Of a stretch of DNA of 64,000 bases, positions 43,013 through 51,483 are shown piece by piece. The notes under the pieces are model-generated. The model was not told the origin of the DNA and ran no database searches. It saw nothing but the letters and a program-made list of their open reading frames with translations. Within the stretch, counting starts at the first letter, position 1. Every line of letters starts with the position of its first letter. Source of the DNA: Amycolatopsis dendrobii (GTDB taxonomy: Bacteria; Actinomycetota; Actinomycetes; Mycobacteriales; Pseudonocardiaceae); assembly GCF_014145675.1 (NCBI RefSeq), contig NZ_JACGZW010000007.1, positions 62,001-126,000 on the forward strand, in the 5' to 3' direction. Position numbers and translations under genes: made by a program.

Positions 43013-43939
43013 TCAGTACGGCCGGTCCCCGACGATCGCGACGCGCTCGGCGATCCGGACGTGCGGGTGGTAGTCGTTGACCGCGTAGTGCTGGGTCGCG
43101 CGGTTGTCCCAGAACGCCACCGAATCCGGCTCCCAGCGGAACCGCACCTGGAACTCCGGCGTGTGCGCCTGGAGGAACAAATACCGCAGCAGCCGGTCGC
43201 TTTCGGCGCGGTCGAGGCCGACGATGTGCGTGGTGAACGCCTGGTTCACGAACAACGTCCGCCGCCCGGTCTCCGGATGGGTCCGCACCACCGGGTGCTC
43301 GACCGGCGGGTACGCGTCCTGCCACTGGGCCAGCAGGTCCGGGTCGGTGAACCGGTCGAAACCGGGGACGAAATCGTGCACCGCGGTGAGTCCGTCGATC
43401 CGCTCGCGGACGTCGGCGGGCAGGTTGTCGTAGGCGGCGGCCATGTCGGCCCACATCGTGTCGCCGCCGATCGGCGGGACCTCGACCAGCCGCAGCACCG
43501 AACCGAGCGCCGGATTCGGCCGCCAGGTGACGTCGGTGTGCCAGATGTTCTCGTACCCGGGCATCCCGGCGGTGCGGGTGAACCGCACGACCTGATCGGA
43601 ATCTCCGCGCGGGATGAACGGGTTGGTTTCCAGCTCGCCCCAGTTCGCGGCGAACGCGCGCTGCTGCTCAGAGGTGATGTGCTGGTCGCGGAAGAACAGC
43701 ACCTTCCACTCCAGCAACGCGCGGTTCAACTCGGCGCGCAGCCGCGGCGACACCGGCGCGCCGAGGTCCACTCCGGAGATTTCCGCGCCGATCACCCGGC
43801 CGAGCGGACGCAGGGTGAAAAGCTCGTAGGGACGTTCTTCAACGCCGTCCGGAAGGCGGCGCAGCACGCGCGGTCCTTCGAGGATCCCGTCGTCCGGGGT
43901 GACGGACGAGCGCAGGCGGGCAGGCAGGTCTACAGACAT
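43013..43939 (-). CDS. TauD/TfdA-family 2-oxoglutarate-dependent dioxygenase
   Basis: The 308-residue Fe(II)/2-oxoglutarate enzyme resembles taurine and alkylsulfatase dioxygenases. The iron ligands are visible in IWHTDVTW (His, Asp) and in FWDNRATQHYAVNDYHPHVR (distal His and 2-oxoglutarate Arg). FFRDQHITSEQQRAFA and LFVNQAFTTHI are typical TauD segments. An N-terminal extension of about 45 residues precedes the domain. It ends only three bases from the convergent TetR stop. No sulfonate transporter is adjacent, so the substrate is open. Confidence 0.9.
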   Translation of the reverse strand: MSVDLPARLRSSVTPDDGILEGPRVLRRLPDGVEERPYELFTLRPLGRVIGAEISGVDLGAPVSPRLRAELNRALLEWKVLFFRDQHITSEQQRAFAANWGELETNPFIPRGDSDQVVRFTRTAGMPGYENIWHTDVTWRPNPALGSVLRLVEVPPIGGDTMWADMAAAYDNLPADVRERIDGLTAVHDFVPGFDRFTDPDLLAQWQDAYPPVEHPVVRTHPETGRRTLFVNQAFTTHIVGLDRAESDRLLRYLFLQAHTPEFQVRFRWEPDSVAFWDNRATQHYAVNDYHPHVRIAERVAIVGDRPY

Positions 43940-44264
43940 GGCGGTACTCCCGGAAGAATAGGTGAATTCGGCTGCAGCAGCGGAAAAACGCCTACGCGGG
44001 AGGAGAGCCGAGACGACCGCGACGCCTCAGGAGAGCGGCTACGCCCTCGCCGTCCGACCGCGCCGGGGCACGGCCGGCTTGCGGCACTACCCGGTTCTCT
44101 GGCATGACTCCAATTCTGGCCGGGTACGGATCCGCCGGTCAAGGATCCCCACGATGTGGAATCGTCGCACGCCCGGCCGAGTGACCCGGGCGGCCTCGAT
44201 GGGGTTAGATCTCTCCAGAGGGTGGCGGGCCGCGGTTCGCGCTCTCCCGGCAGCGGAGGTCCCC
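43940..44264. other. intergenic region between dioxygenase and helical pair
   Basis: The 325-bp stretch contains the upstream regions of the divergent dioxygenase and the helical-protein genes. GGAGGT at 44256-44261 is the ribosome-binding site of the latter. I see no other gene, strong palindrome or RNA. Confidence 0.4.
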
Positions 44265-44558
44265 ATGGCAGGTTCGACGAGCGAGCGGCTCAACGCCGCC
44301 GCGGACGCGCTCGATCGAGCAGCTGCCGACGCGGACCGTGCGGCGGGCCGGTTCGCCGAAGCCCGTCTCGAATCGACGCCGTGGGGCATTTCCGCGCCCG
44401 CGCGGGAAATCGCCGCCCGATGGGAGGCCGCGCTCGCCGCACGGGACGTCGACGCGCGCATCCTCGGCGACGCGACGTCCGACCTCGCCGGCCAGCTGCG
44501 GATGGCCGCCCAAGGCCACCACCACCGTCCGACGATCGCGACGGCGCTGCTGAGTTGA
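44265..44558 (+). CDS. small Ala-rich helical protein, first of a pair
   Basis: The 97-residue protein is strongly helical and alanine-rich (LNAAADALDRAAADADRAAG; IAARWEAALAARDVDA). It has no signal or membrane segment. ATG 44265 follows GGAGGT by the ideal spacing. The next gene overlaps its stop (TGATG). The size and fold suggest a WXG100-like or type VII-secretion-related helical hairpin; the only Trp-Gly (PWGIS) is not clearly at a turn. The function is unknown. Confidence 0.7.
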   Translation: MAGSTSERLNAAADALDRAAADADRAAGRFAEARLESTPWGISAPAREIAARWEAALAARDVDARILGDATSDLAGQLRMAAQGHHHRPTIATALLS

Positions 44559-45127
44559 TGCCGTTCCTCCACCCGGCGCTGGACAACGCGGCCGCCGGGC
44601 TTGCTGCATTGGGTGCCGCGGCCGCCGCGATCGGTGCCCCGGACCCGATCGCCGCGTTGCGCCAGATCGACTGTTCCCCGCAGACGATCCGCGAATCCGC
44701 GCGCACGTTGTCGGGCGGCCGCGACGTGTTGGTGATGGCACGGCTGGAGTTCGAACGCGGGGCGCACAGCGCGGAACGCAAATGGGGCGGCGAACCGGCC
44801 GCGCAATTCCGGGGCAGCGCGGACGAACTCGACGCGCACTACCGCCAGGCCGCCGAAGCCGCCGCGCGGACCGCGTCGGTCGGCCTCGATCTGGCGGATT
44901 TGCTTGACCGGCTGGCAGATCAGACCGCGGCGCGCGTCATGCTGATCGCCGAAGGAGTGTCCCCGGCGGCCGTCGCGCTGCTGGCGGGCGACCGATCCGC
45001 CGAGCCAGCGGTGCGGGAGGCGTGCGAGACCATCGCGGAAGCAGTCACTCGCGGCGTCGCAACCATAGGAGAGGCAACGACTTTCCTCGACGCTTTCGGC
45101 ACACCGGTGTTGCAGGAAGAGAATTAG
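44558..45127 (+). CDS. helical protein, second of a pair
   Basis: The 189-residue protein starts within the stop codon of the preceding gene. A hydrophobic Ala/Gly stretch (AAAGLAALGAAAAAIG, about 10-25) is followed by a central helical hairpin with RKWGGEPAAQF, where WGG could serve as a WXG-type turn. A second helical segment (ADLLDRLADQTAARVMLIAE) and an acidic C-terminus follow. Its partner and tight coupling suggest a complex like EsxAB or a larger LXG/PPE-like substrate; this is inference only. It overlaps the convergent methyltransferase gene by 4 bp. Confidence 0.7.
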   Translation: MPFLHPALDNAAAGLAALGAAAAAIGAPDPIAALRQIDCSPQTIRESARTLSGGRDVLVMARLEFERGAHSAERKWGGEPAAQFRGSADELDAHYRQAAEAAARTASVGLDLADLLDRLADQTAARVMLIAEGVSPAAVALLAGDRSAEPAVREACETIAEAVTRGVATIGEATTFLDAFGTPVLQEEN

Positions 45128-45918
45128 CGGGTCGCGATCACGAATCCGCCGCGCGTGTGGTCCAGTGGCTCGCGTCCGTAACGGACGGAAAGTTCAGCCA
45201 CCGTAACAGTTTCCGGCCGCCAGCCGCGCTCGGTAAGCCACTCCGGAGCGTCTCCCGCGAGACCACCGCGCCAGAGCGCCGTGACCTCGCCGCCGTATTT
45301 GCGCGCCCGCTCCAGCAATCCGTCCTGATCGCCGTCCGGCCGGTGTTCGAACGAAACCCGGCTGCCCGGCGCGGACAACTCGGTGACGGCCGTGAGCATC
45401 CGTTCCGCCTCGTCGCGGCTGAGGTAGACGAGCAGCCCCTCGGCGAGCCAGACGGTCGGCTGGTCCGGGTCGAATCCCTCGTTTTTCAACGCAGCGACCC
45501 AGTCGTCGCGCAGATCCACCGGAACCGTCGTGCGCTCGCAGCGAGGCCGCGCGCCTTTTTCGGACAGCACGGATTCCTTGAAGGCGAGCACATCCGGCAG
45601 GTCGACCTCGAACACGCGCGCACCGTCGGGCCAGTCGAGCCGGAACGCACGAGCGTCGAGACCGGCCGCGAGAAGCACCGTCTGGGTCCCGCCGGAGACG
45701 AAGTCGTCGAAGAACCGGGTGCGGATCGCGACCTGGTGCGCGAACACCATCCCGAGCTGGTGATGGCGTTCCTGGCCCGCGAAGAGCGCGCGCCCGGCCT
45801 GGAAGAACGCGCCCGCGTAGGGATCCTCGAACAGCCGATCCGGCCGCCCGCTCTCCAACGCCCGAAGCCCAGCCACCCCAACCGCGGTCTTGCCGACCGG
45901 CGGAAGCTCTTCGCTCAT
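45124..45918 (-). CDS. SAM-dependent methyltransferase, TIGR00027/LCMT family
   Basis: The 264-residue enzyme has the N-terminal signature of the actinobacterial PPM-type group: VAGLRALESGRPDRLFEDPY, RTRFFDDFV and the SAM loop VLLAAGLDARAFRLDWP, with EVDLPDVLAFK after it. QPTVWLAEGLLVYL and SRVSFEHR are later family strands. Many copies occur per actinobacterial genome, with unknown small-molecule or protein carboxyl substrates. ATG 45918 is clear. Confidence 0.9.
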   Translation of the reverse strand: MSEELPPVGKTAVGVAGLRALESGRPDRLFEDPYAGAFFQAGRALFAGQERHHQLGMVFAHQVAIRTRFFDDFVSGGTQTVLLAAGLDARAFRLDWPDGARVFEVDLPDVLAFKESVLSEKGARPRCERTTVPVDLRDDWVAALKNEGFDPDQPTVWLAEGLLVYLSRDEAERMLTAVTELSAPGSRVSFEHRPDGDQDGLLERARKYGGEVTALWRGGLAGDAPEWLTERGWRPETVTVAELSVRYGREPLDHTRGGFVIATR

Positions 45919-45939
45919 GCGGCCAGCCTACGGAAGAAG

Positions 45940-46263
45940 CTACTTCGGCATCGCCGCCTTGATGGCCTCGACCAGCTGCCGCACCTTCTTCCGGTCGGAC
46001 GAGCTGTAGTAAAACGTGCACATATCGGCTTTGTCTCCGCCCGAGGCCGGGTTCTCGATGACCGCCGTCGACGCCCCGGTCACCTTGAACTTGAGACACC
46101 CCGGGCTGAACGCGCGGGGTTCGGTGTTGCTGACGTCGCTGATCCGGCTGACCGTGAAGGTGTGTCTCTTGTCCGCTCCGAACAGGCCGTCCTTGACCGC
46201 GGCCTTGATCGTGACCTGCTTGCCGCTGAACGTGAGCGAACGACGCCGGGCATAGATGTACAA
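45940..46263 (-). CDS. small conserved-looking protein of unknown function
   Basis: This 107-residue protein starts at TTG 46261-46263, with GGAGGT six bases upstream, which decides the start. It is rich in beta strands (RRSLTFSGKQVTIKAAVKDG; HTFTVSRISDV) and ends in a helix (VRQLVEAIKAAM). The fold could be a PH-like domain, because helix-capped beta barrels have this order. It has two internal cysteines (PGCLKF, DMCTFY). I do not recognise a family. Confidence 0.65.
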   Translation of the reverse strand: MYIYARRRSLTFSGKQVTIKAAVKDGLFGADKRHTFTVSRISDVSNTEPRAFSPGCLKFKVTGASTAVIENPASGGDKADMCTFYYSSSDRKKVRQLVEAIKAAMPK

Positions 46264-46503
46264 AGCGCCACCTCCGGTACCAGGGACCAGCTACCGAAGC
46301 ACTAAACGAACGCCCCCCACCCAAAGTGCCCGCCAGCTACGCCCGCTAAGCCCAGCGTGCGTCCCAAGACCAAGGCGACCCACCACCTCCGGGGGTCCGG
46401 GGGGCGAAGCCCCTCCGGGCGGGGCCTGGGGGTTGCACCCCCAGAAACGAGGCGAGCGGGCCATGCCGACGCTTCCTGTCGGCATAGCCCGCCCACCCGC
46501 GAG
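46264..46503. other. intergenic, GC-rich imperfect repeats
   Basis: It contains the upstream region of the small protein gene, then dense G-runs and C-runs (CCGGGGGGCGAAGCCCC, GGGGGTTGCACCCCC) able to form small hairpins. The tRNA terminator is listed separately. I find no gene. Confidence 0.4.
46456..46492 (-). terminator. hairpin downstream of tRNA-Ser(CGA)
   Basis: GCGGGCCATGCCGAC pairs with GTCGGCATAGCCCGC at 14 of 15 positions around a seven-base loop. It starts about 12 bases beyond the 3' end of the minus-strand tRNA and probably terminates or helps process that transcript. Confidence 0.65.
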
Positions 46504-46590
46504 CGGTGGCGGTGGGATTTGAACCCACGGACGGGATTAACCGTCACACGATTTCGAGTCGTGCTCCTTCGGCCGCTCGGACACGCCACC
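46504..46590 (-). tRNA. tRNA-Ser (anticodon CGA)
   Basis: The 87-nt minus-strand cloverleaf has acceptor arms GGTGGCG/CGCCACC, anticodon arm CACGACTCGAAATCGTG with CGA, a long class II variable arm and the T-loop GGTTCAAATCC. CCA is not encoded. The gene precedes a hairpin terminator. Confidence 0.96.
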
Positions 46591-46633
46591 GCCGAGAACA
46601 ATACCGGACCCCCTCCGCGGCTTGCGGCGGGGG

Positions 46634-47074
46634 CTACTCGGCCCCTAGCCGCCGGTCCGCGAAGTACGCCTCGAGCAGGGCGGCGCAGTCGCTTTCGAGC
46701 ACTCCGCCGTGGACTTCCGGCCGGTGGTTGAGGCGGCGGTCGCGCACGACGTCCCACAGTGACGCCACTGCGCCGGTCTTGGGCTCCCATGCCCCGAACA
46801 CCAGCCGCGCGACGCGGGCGAGCACGAGCGCGCCGGCGCACATCGTGCAGGGCTCCAGGGTGACCGCGAGCGTGCAGCCCTCCAGCCGCCAGCCGTCGCC
46901 GAACTCGCGGGCCGCCGCGCGCAGCGCGAGGATCTCCGCGTGCGCGGTGGGGTCGGCCAGTTCGACGCGCGCGTTGCGAGCCGCTGCCAAGTGGCGCCCG
47001 TCGGGGTCGAAGACGACCGCGCCGATGGGCACGTCGGCACCAGGGGCGCGGGCCGCGTCCAGCGCGGCCCGCAC
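46634..47074 (-). CDS. tadA: tRNA-specific adenosine deaminase TadA
   Basis: The 146-residue TadA converts adenosine-34 of tRNA-Arg(ACG) to inosine. The zinc deaminase motifs are THAEILALRAA (HAE) and VTLEPCTMCAGAL (PCxxC). VRAALDAARAPG matches the normal N-terminal helix, so GTG 47074 is the likely start; longer in-frame readings overlap the upstream gene. DSDCAALLEAYFADRR-like residues end the protein. The preceding gene encodes its usual actinobacterial companion. Confidence 0.93.
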   Translation of the reverse strand: MRAALDAARAPGADVPIGAVVFDPDGRHLAAARNARVELADPTAHAEILALRAAAREFGDGWRLEGCTLAVTLEPCTMCAGALVLARVARLVFGAWEPKTGAVASLWDVVRDRRLNHRPEVHGGVLESDCAALLEAYFADRRLGAE

Positions 47075-47097
47075 GGCCTCGGTGTCGTCCGGCCGTC

Positions 47098-47580
47098 TCA
47101 GAGCTGGTCCAGCAGTTTCGAGAACTCGGCCTCGAACCCGCACCGCTGGGCGATCATCTGCAGCTGTTCGTCCGGGTAGAGGTCGACCTCCCCGACGATC
47201 ACCTCCAGTTCGCCGCCGGGCAGGCCGAGGTCGGCCAGGATTTCGAGGTCGCCCTCGGGCCAAACGGCGTCGTCGTCCTCGTCCGGAGGGTCTACGCGCA
47301 GGACGTCGAGGACGTCGGCCGCGATGTCGTAGTCGAGCGCCGCGGCGGCGTCCGACAGCAGCAGCGACGGTCCCCTCGGGCTCGGCCGGACGATCACGAA
47401 GAACTCGTCGTCGACGGCCAGCAGGCCGAACGCCGCTCCGGTCGACCGGAGCTTGCCCAGCTCGGTGATCGCCGCATCCAGCTCTGTGAGCGCCGAGGAA
47501 TCGAGCGCACTGCACCGCCACCGACCGTCTTCACGGACCACAGCTATCGCGAAGCCCGTGACCGGCTCTTGCACCGCCAT
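47098..47580 (-). CDS. tRNA adenosine deaminase-associated protein
   Basis: The 160-residue protein is the conserved companion found directly upstream of tadA in actinobacteria. It starts with FAIAVVREDGRWRCSALD and contains FFVIVRPSPRGPSLLLSDAA. A strongly acidic patch (PPDEDDDAVWPEGD) and LPGGELEVIVGEVDLYPDEQ precede the C-terminal helix. Its biochemical role is unknown. I chose ATG 47578-47580. Confidence 0.9.
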   Translation of the reverse strand: MAVQEPVTGFAIAVVREDGRWRCSALDSSALTELDAAITELGKLRSTGAAFGLLAVDDEFFVIVRPSPRGPSLLLSDAAAALDYDIAADVLDVLRVDPPDEDDDAVWPEGDLEILADLGLPGGELEVIVGEVDLYPDEQLQMIAQRCGFEAEFSKLLDQL

Positions 47581-47656
47581 GCGCACACCGTATTCCGCCT
47601 CGCTGGCGAACGCACGCACGGTGCGCCGGAAGCGTGCGAGGTGCCACTATCGAGCC

Positions 47657-48886
47657 ATGACCGGACCCACCGACCTCCCCACCCTGCCCGGCAACCGGCA
47701 CGCCGGGCTGCTCGACGCCGCGCGGCAGCTGCAGGACCGCACTGTCGAGCTTCGCCGCGCTGTGCACCGGCATCCTGAACAGGGCTTGCAGCTGCCGCGC
47801 ACCCAGGCGGCGATCCGCGCCGCGCTGGCCGACCTGCCGATCGAACTCACCGACGGCCGTTCCACGACGTCGCTCACCGGCGTCCTGCGCGGTGCCCGTC
47901 CCGGCCCGGCCGTGCTGCTGCGGGCGGACATGGACGCGCTGCCGCTGACCGAGGACACCGGCCTGGAGTTCTCGTCCGAGATCGACGGTTCGATGCACGC
48001 CTGCGGGCACGACACGCACGTCGCGATGCTCGCCTCCGCGGCGCGGCTGCTGTCCGAGCGGGTCGACGACCTGGCGGGCGCGGTCGTGTTCATGTTCCAG
48101 CCGGGCGAGGAGGGCATGCACGGCGCGCGGCACATGATCCACGAGGGAGTGCTGGACGCGGCGGGCACGCGCGTCACGCGAGCCTTCGGCCTGCACACGA
48201 TCGCCAACAGCCCGAGCGGCGTCCTGCAAGTGCGCGGCGGGCCGATGATGGCGTCGGCCGACACGTTCAGCGTCGAGGTCACCGGCCGCGGCGGCCACGG
48301 TTCCGCCCCGCAGGACGCCATCGACCCCGTTCCCGCCGCGGCGGCGATGGTCAGCGCGATCCAGACGATGGTCACGCGCCGGATCAGCGTCTTCGACCCG
48401 GCGGTGGTCTCGGTGACCCGCATCCAGGCCGGAACGACGACGAACATCATCCCCGAGACCGCGGTGCTCGAGGGGACCATTCGCACCCTGTCGGAGTCGA
48501 CGCGGTCCTTCGTCCGCGAGGAACTGCCGAAAGTGTGCGAGGCAGTCGGAGCGGCACACGGCTGCCGCGTGTCGGCGGGCGTCGACCCGGGCTACCCGAC
48601 GACGGTCAACGATCCGGCGGTGGCGGCCGAGGTGTTGTCGCTGGGCACCGAGGTGCTGGGGGCGGACAACGTCGAGGAGCTGAGCACGCCGATCATGGGC
48701 GCCGAAGATTTCTCGTATGTCCTGCAACGAGTTCCGGGCGCGTTCGCGTTCATCGGAGCCCGCGAGCCGGGAGCCGATCCGGCGACCACCGAGGACAACC
48801 ACTCGAACCGGGTGAAGTTCCACGAACCGGCGATGGCCGCCGGGGTGGCCATGTACACGGCGTTCGCGTTGGACGCCCTGCGCTGA
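47657..48886 (+). CDS. M20-family amidohydrolase (hippurate/IAA-amino-acid hydrolase-like)
   Basis: The 409-residue dinuclear metal amidohydrolase has LRADMDALPLTED (metal Asp), MHACGHDTHVAML (metal Cys/His), FMFQPGEEGMHGARHM (catalytic and metal Glu) and IMGAEDFSYVL near the C-terminus. GRGGHGSAPQDAIDP is the dimerisation-domain loop. Members remove acyl groups from amino acids, including N-acyl-diaminopimelate. It lies in a neighbourhood with a DapA-like and a LysA-like gene, which may hint at a substrate. Start is ATG 47657. Confidence 0.9.
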   Translation: MTGPTDLPTLPGNRHAGLLDAARQLQDRTVELRRAVHRHPEQGLQLPRTQAAIRAALADLPIELTDGRSTTSLTGVLRGARPGPAVLLRADMDALPLTEDTGLEFSSEIDGSMHACGHDTHVAMLASAARLLSERVDDLAGAVVFMFQPGEEGMHGARHMIHEGVLDAAGTRVTRAFGLHTIANSPSGVLQVRGGPMMASADTFSVEVTGRGGHGSAPQDAIDPVPAAAAMVSAIQTMVTRRISVFDPAVVSVTRIQAGTTTNIIPETAVLEGTIRTLSESTRSFVREELPKVCEAVGAAHGCRVSAGVDPGYPTTVNDPAVAAEVLSLGTEVLGADNVEELSTPIMGAEDFSYVLQRVPGAFAFIGAREPGADPATTEDNHSNRVKFHEPAMAAGVAMYTAFALDALR

Positions 48887-48923
48887 GGATTCGGCACGTC
48901 CCCTTCGCCGGGGGCGTGCCGAC

Positions 48924-49324
48924 TCACTCGGCCTTGGCGAGGAAGACGAACTCGCGGTCCGGGCGGTCGGAGCCTTGCCGGACGTCCAGGACCCGATAGC
49001 CCTCGACGCGCCTCGACCTCGCCCTGACTGCGGAATCGGAGGGTCGAGTCCGAGGTGAGGACGCTGCCGTCGGCCAGGAATGCGCACTTGGTGCGGAACG
49101 AGGCGAGCGGCAGCCGGACTTCGGTGACCTCGACCCGCTGCTCCACCGCCCCGATCCCCGGCACTTCGCGGGTGTGCGGCGGCACGTCCCAGGTCTCCCA
49201 CGCGCGGTAATCCGGCCGGCGGGTCTCGGACACCAGGTATCCGCCGGGCCGCAAGACGGCCAGGCAGCCGGCCCCACAGCCGGTCGGGCCGCCCTTCGGC
49301 ATTGACCTGGGACGCATATCCCAA
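48924..49324 (-). pseudogene. degraded SAM-dependent methyltransferase fragment
   Basis: Three reading frames must be joined to read a methyltransferase C-terminal half: NAEGRPDRLWG (about 49300), then AVLRPGGYLVSETRRPDYRA with WETWDVPPHTREVP and VLTSDSTLRFRSQGEVEARR, then YRVLDVRQGSDRPDREFVFL (about 48930-48990). The N-terminal half with the SAM loop is absent. At least two frameshifts and a 5' truncation show that the gene is dead. Confidence 0.75.
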
Positions 49325-49384
49325 AGATCAGGACGATTGTCCTGCCCGCTCGTGTTACCCTCCGACGGTCGAGACATCATATAT

Positions 49385-49397
49385 CAGATCGGATCTG
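49385..49397. promoter_or_regulatory. perfect palindrome upstream of the DapA-family gene
   Basis: CAGATC-G-GATCTG is perfectly symmetric and ends three bases before the GTG start. It lies beside an AT-rich ATATATCAGAT stretch in otherwise GC-rich DNA. It may be a repressor operator that overlaps the translation start region. Confidence 0.45.
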
Positions 49398-49400
49398 CTC

Positions 49401-50303
49401 GTGGCGTTCGAGAAACAGCGACAGCGGCTCGCCGGCGTGGTGGCGATCCCGGTGACCCCCTTCACCGCGGCCGGGGACGTGGACGCCGAGACGTACGAGC
49501 GGCTAGTCGAACGGCTCGTGCTGAGCGGCGTCGAGGTCGTCACGCCGAACGGCAACACCGGCGAGTTCTACGCGCTCGAAGAGCAAGAAACGCGACAGTG
49601 TCTCGAAGTCACCGCGAAGGCTGCGCGGGAGGCGAGCGTCCTCGCAGGCGTCGGCCACGACGTGCGCACAGCCGTGAAGGCCGCGAAGCACGCGCGCGCT
49701 TCCGGAGCGGACATGGTGATGATCCATCAGCCCGTGCACCCGTACGTATCGCGCGCGGGCTGGATCGACTACCACCGCGCTATCGCGAACGAAGTGCCCG
49801 AACTCGGGGTTGTCCTGTACGTGCGCAACCCCGCCATCGAGGGTGAAGATTTGGCGCAGCTCGCCGACGTCGCGCCGAACGTGCTTGGCGTGAAGTACGC
49901 GGTGCCGGACCCGGTGCGCTTCCGCACCGTCGCACGCGACGCGGGGTACGAGCGCTTCGTGTGGATCGCCGGCCTCGCCGAGCTGTCCGCCCCTGGGTAC
50001 TTCGCAGTCGGCGCGACGGGCTTCACCTCCGGCCTGGTGAACGTCGCGCCGCAGATCTCGCTCGACCTGTTCCGCCGTCTCCGCAACCGCGACTTCGACG
50101 GAGTGATGGAGATCTGGGACCGCATCCGCCCGTTCGAAGAGATGCGCGCCGCGCACGGGAACGCCAACAACGTCAGCGTGGTCAAGGACGCCCTCTCGCA
50201 ACTCGGCCTGTGCCGCCCCGACGTGCGGCCGCCGAGCAGGCTGCTGACCACCGCAGAGCGGGACCAGCTCTTCGGAATCCTGTCCTCGTGGGGGCTTTCG
50301 TAA
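49401..50303 (+). CDS. DapA-family (dihydrodipicolinate synthase-like) aldolase/dehydratase
   Basis: The 300-residue TIM-barrel enzyme has the DHDPS family segments PVTPFTAAGDVD, VVTPNGNTGEFYALEE, AGVGHDVRTAVKAAKHA, VVLYVRNPAI (catalytic Tyr) and LGVKYAVPD (Schiff-base Lys). Members condense or cleave pyruvate-type substrates, so it need not be the lysine-pathway enzyme. I chose GTG 49401, because longer readings add a non-homologous N-terminus. The start is near a palindrome. The neighbours (M20 hydrolase, LysA-like, permease, Lrp) suggest an amino-acid-related role. Confidence 0.85.
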   Translation: MAFEKQRQRLAGVVAIPVTPFTAAGDVDAETYERLVERLVLSGVEVVTPNGNTGEFYALEEQETRQCLEVTAKAAREASVLAGVGHDVRTAVKAAKHARASGADMVMIHQPVHPYVSRAGWIDYHRAIANEVPELGVVLYVRNPAIEGEDLAQLADVAPNVLGVKYAVPDPVRFRTVARDAGYERFVWIAGLAELSAPGYFAVGATGFTSGLVNVAPQISLDLFRRLRNRDFDGVMEIWDRIRPFEEMRAAHGNANNVSVVKDALSQLGLCRPDVRPPSRLLTTAERDQLFGILSSWGLS

Positions 50304-50307
50304 CGCG

Positions 50308-51285
50308 TCAGGCGAGCTCGGGCGGGAGGTCGAAGGCCGGGAACACTTCCGGACCGAACGTGGTCACCTCCGCGACACGGCCGCCGTCCAGCCGCAGCGT
50401 CACCAGCCCGAAGGCCCGGAACTCACCGACTGTGCGCGCGTACGTGGCGAGCGCGGGCAAACAGTTCGCGCGGGTCTCAACAACGCGGAACTCGGCAGCG
50501 TCGCCGCCATGGAATGCCGGGGCCCAGCCTTCGAGCACTGTGTCCCGCCCCGCGTACCAAGTCGGCTCAGACCCCATATGCCCGCCAGCGCCGGGAGCGT
50601 GACTGCAACGCACGTCTTCGCGCAACAGTTCAGCGAAGGCCGCTTCGTCGTGCTCTACGAGCGCCTTCACGTACTTCGCGACGACAGCGCGTTCCTCCTC
50701 GCTCGCGGACGCAGACGCCCACTCCGTACGTCGCGTAGGCAAGTGCTCCTGCAACTCGGCCCGCGCGCGCAACACATTGCTGTTAACCGACGCAGGCGTC
50801 GTACCGAGCGCTGAAGCTGTTTCACGCGCAGACCAGCCGAGTACGTCGCGAAGCACCAACGCAGCACGCTGTCGCGGCGAAAGATGCTGAATGGCGGCGA
50901 GGAATGCCAACTCCACCGTCTCGAGCGCGACGACGACACCGTCCGGTTGAAGCGCGCTGTCGGGTGCAGGCTGCAACCACGGCACCGCGACATCGGGGCG
51001 CGGTGCGAGGTCGGAGTCGTGCGCAACCGGCAGATCGAGCACCGGCAACTCCCGCGGGTGTGCTTCGAGGTGATCGAGACACGCGTTGGTCGCGATCCGG
51101 TACAGCCACGCCCGCAGGCTCGCGCGGCCCGCGTACGTCGAACGGCCGCGCCACGCGCGCAGCAGAGTCTCCTGGACCAGGTCTTCCGCATCGTCGAACG
51201 AGCCCAGCATCCGGTAGCAGTGCACCCGCAGCTCGTGCCGGTACGGCTCGGTCTCGCTCGCGAAGTCCGTCATCTGTTCAACCAT
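50308..51285 (-). CDS. ECF sigma factor with C-terminal SnoaL-like domain
   Basis: The 325-residue sigma-70-family protein has region 2 (HCYRMLGSFDDAEDLVQETL, then RAWRGRSTYAG) and region 4 (LSPRQRAALVLRDVLGWSAR, then ETASALGTTPASVNS). A C-terminal SnoaL/NTF2-like domain (about 205-320, KYVKALVEHDEAAFAELL) follows. This is the SigG/SigJ-like architecture in which the C-terminal domain replaces an anti-sigma factor. ATG or GTG near 51285 starts it. It ends five bases from the DapA-family gene on the other strand. Confidence 0.93.
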   Translation of the reverse strand: MVEQMTDFASETEPYRHELRVHCYRMLGSFDDAEDLVQETLLRAWRGRSTYAGRASLRAWLYRIATNACLDHLEAHPRELPVLDLPVAHDSDLAPRPDVAVPWLQPAPDSALQPDGVVVALETVELAFLAAIQHLSPRQRAALVLRDVLGWSARETASALGTTPASVNSNVLRARAELQEHLPTRRTEWASASASEEERAVVAKYVKALVEHDEAAFAELLREDVRCSHAPGAGGHMGSEPTWYAGRDTVLEGWAPAFHGGDAAEFRVVETRANCLPALATYARTVGEFRAFGLVTLRLDGGRVAEVTTFGPEVFPAFDLPPELA

Positions 51286-51483
51286 GGCCGATAAGACGGC
51301 CGAACTCCGGAAAACTCAGCAAAGCCCAGCTCAACCAGGGTGTGGCGGAAGTTACTCGCGCGTTAAGAACGCGTCAGCACGACCGCCGGGGCCGTCAGAG
51401 GCCCGTTTCCGGGACGTTCCGGTCCGGGGTCAGCGCAGTGTGCTGGCGATGTTCGCCGCGATCGACATCGACCGGAGGTAACC

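Noticed and set aside
51286..51483. Lysine riboswitch before the LysA-like gene
   Set aside because: I could not find the conserved lysine aptamer elements; the leader appears unstructured by eye.
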